The notes under the pieces are model-generated. The model ran no database searches, was not told where the DNA came from, and saw nothing but the letters and a program-made list of their open reading frames with translations. From assembly GCA_905331475.1 (NCBI GenBank), contig CAJNYU010003456.1:62001-126000 (forward strand): 64,000 bases of DNA. Reading direction: 5' to 3'. A program made the translations under genes and the position numbers. The stretch is from Rotaria socialis (Eukaryota; Rotifera; Eurotatoria; Philodinida; Philodinidae). This document shows positions 63,971 through 64,000 of the stretch, piece after piece (the first letter of the stretch is position 1; each line of letters begins with the position of its first letter).

Positions 63971-64000
63971 CTTAATAAAAATTTCAATTGTAAATTTTAA

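Overview
This is intron-rich, AT-rich animal nuclear DNA. Most introns are about 50-70 nt with GT..AG ends, and intergenic DNA is strongly AT-biased. The gene set (cytoplasmic dynein-2 heavy chain, eIF3a, a two-pore potassium channel homologue, a cyclin-box protein, a peptide-hormone-like precursor and a four-pass claudin-like protein) means a ciliated metazoan. Tiny introns, decayed DNA transposons and foldback elements fit a bdelloid rotifer such as Rotaria or Adineta. That assignment is inference; nothing in the window proves it.

Layout. 1-5.5 kb is a transposon graveyard: a GGGTTAACCC-rich foldback region, two orphan ORFs, a decayed KDZ-like (Cys-cluster/DRFH) transposase region on + and a decayed Tc1/mariner transposase on -. 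6.3-8.7 kb holds a WD40-like gene (-). 10.3-11.6 kb is an intronless gene for a disordered protein (-). 13.7-19.7 kb is eIF3a (-, 11 exons, every splice phase reconciled). 21.9-23.8 kb is a K2P-type channel homologue (-, 4 exons) whose two selectivity filters are both lost. 23.8-30.0 kb shows no gene. 30.0-31.8 kb is a divergent cyclin-box protein (-, 8 exons). 33.9-35.1 kb is a four-TM claudin-like protein (+). 35.4-36.1 kb is a small secreted precursor with five YRFD tetrapeptides between dibasic sites (-, 2 exons). 36.8 kb to the right edge is the dynein-2 heavy chain DYNC2H1 (-, 47 exons in the window, about 3,818 residues, lacking only roughly the first 490).

Gene function. DYNC2H1 is the retrograde intraflagellar-transport motor and eIF3a the scaffold of the 43S initiation complex. 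The channel homologue, the YRFD precursor and the four-TM protein would belong to membrane excitability or cell signalling. No operon-like organisation is visible.

Best candidates for something new: the YRFD precursor (RFamide-like, but every copy has Asp where an amidation Gly would be), the filter-less K2P homologue, a 6-nt microexon and a single-base frameshift in DYNC2H1, and a family of foldback elements with minisatellite-like arms lying in introns of two conserved genes, one with an 8-bp target duplication.
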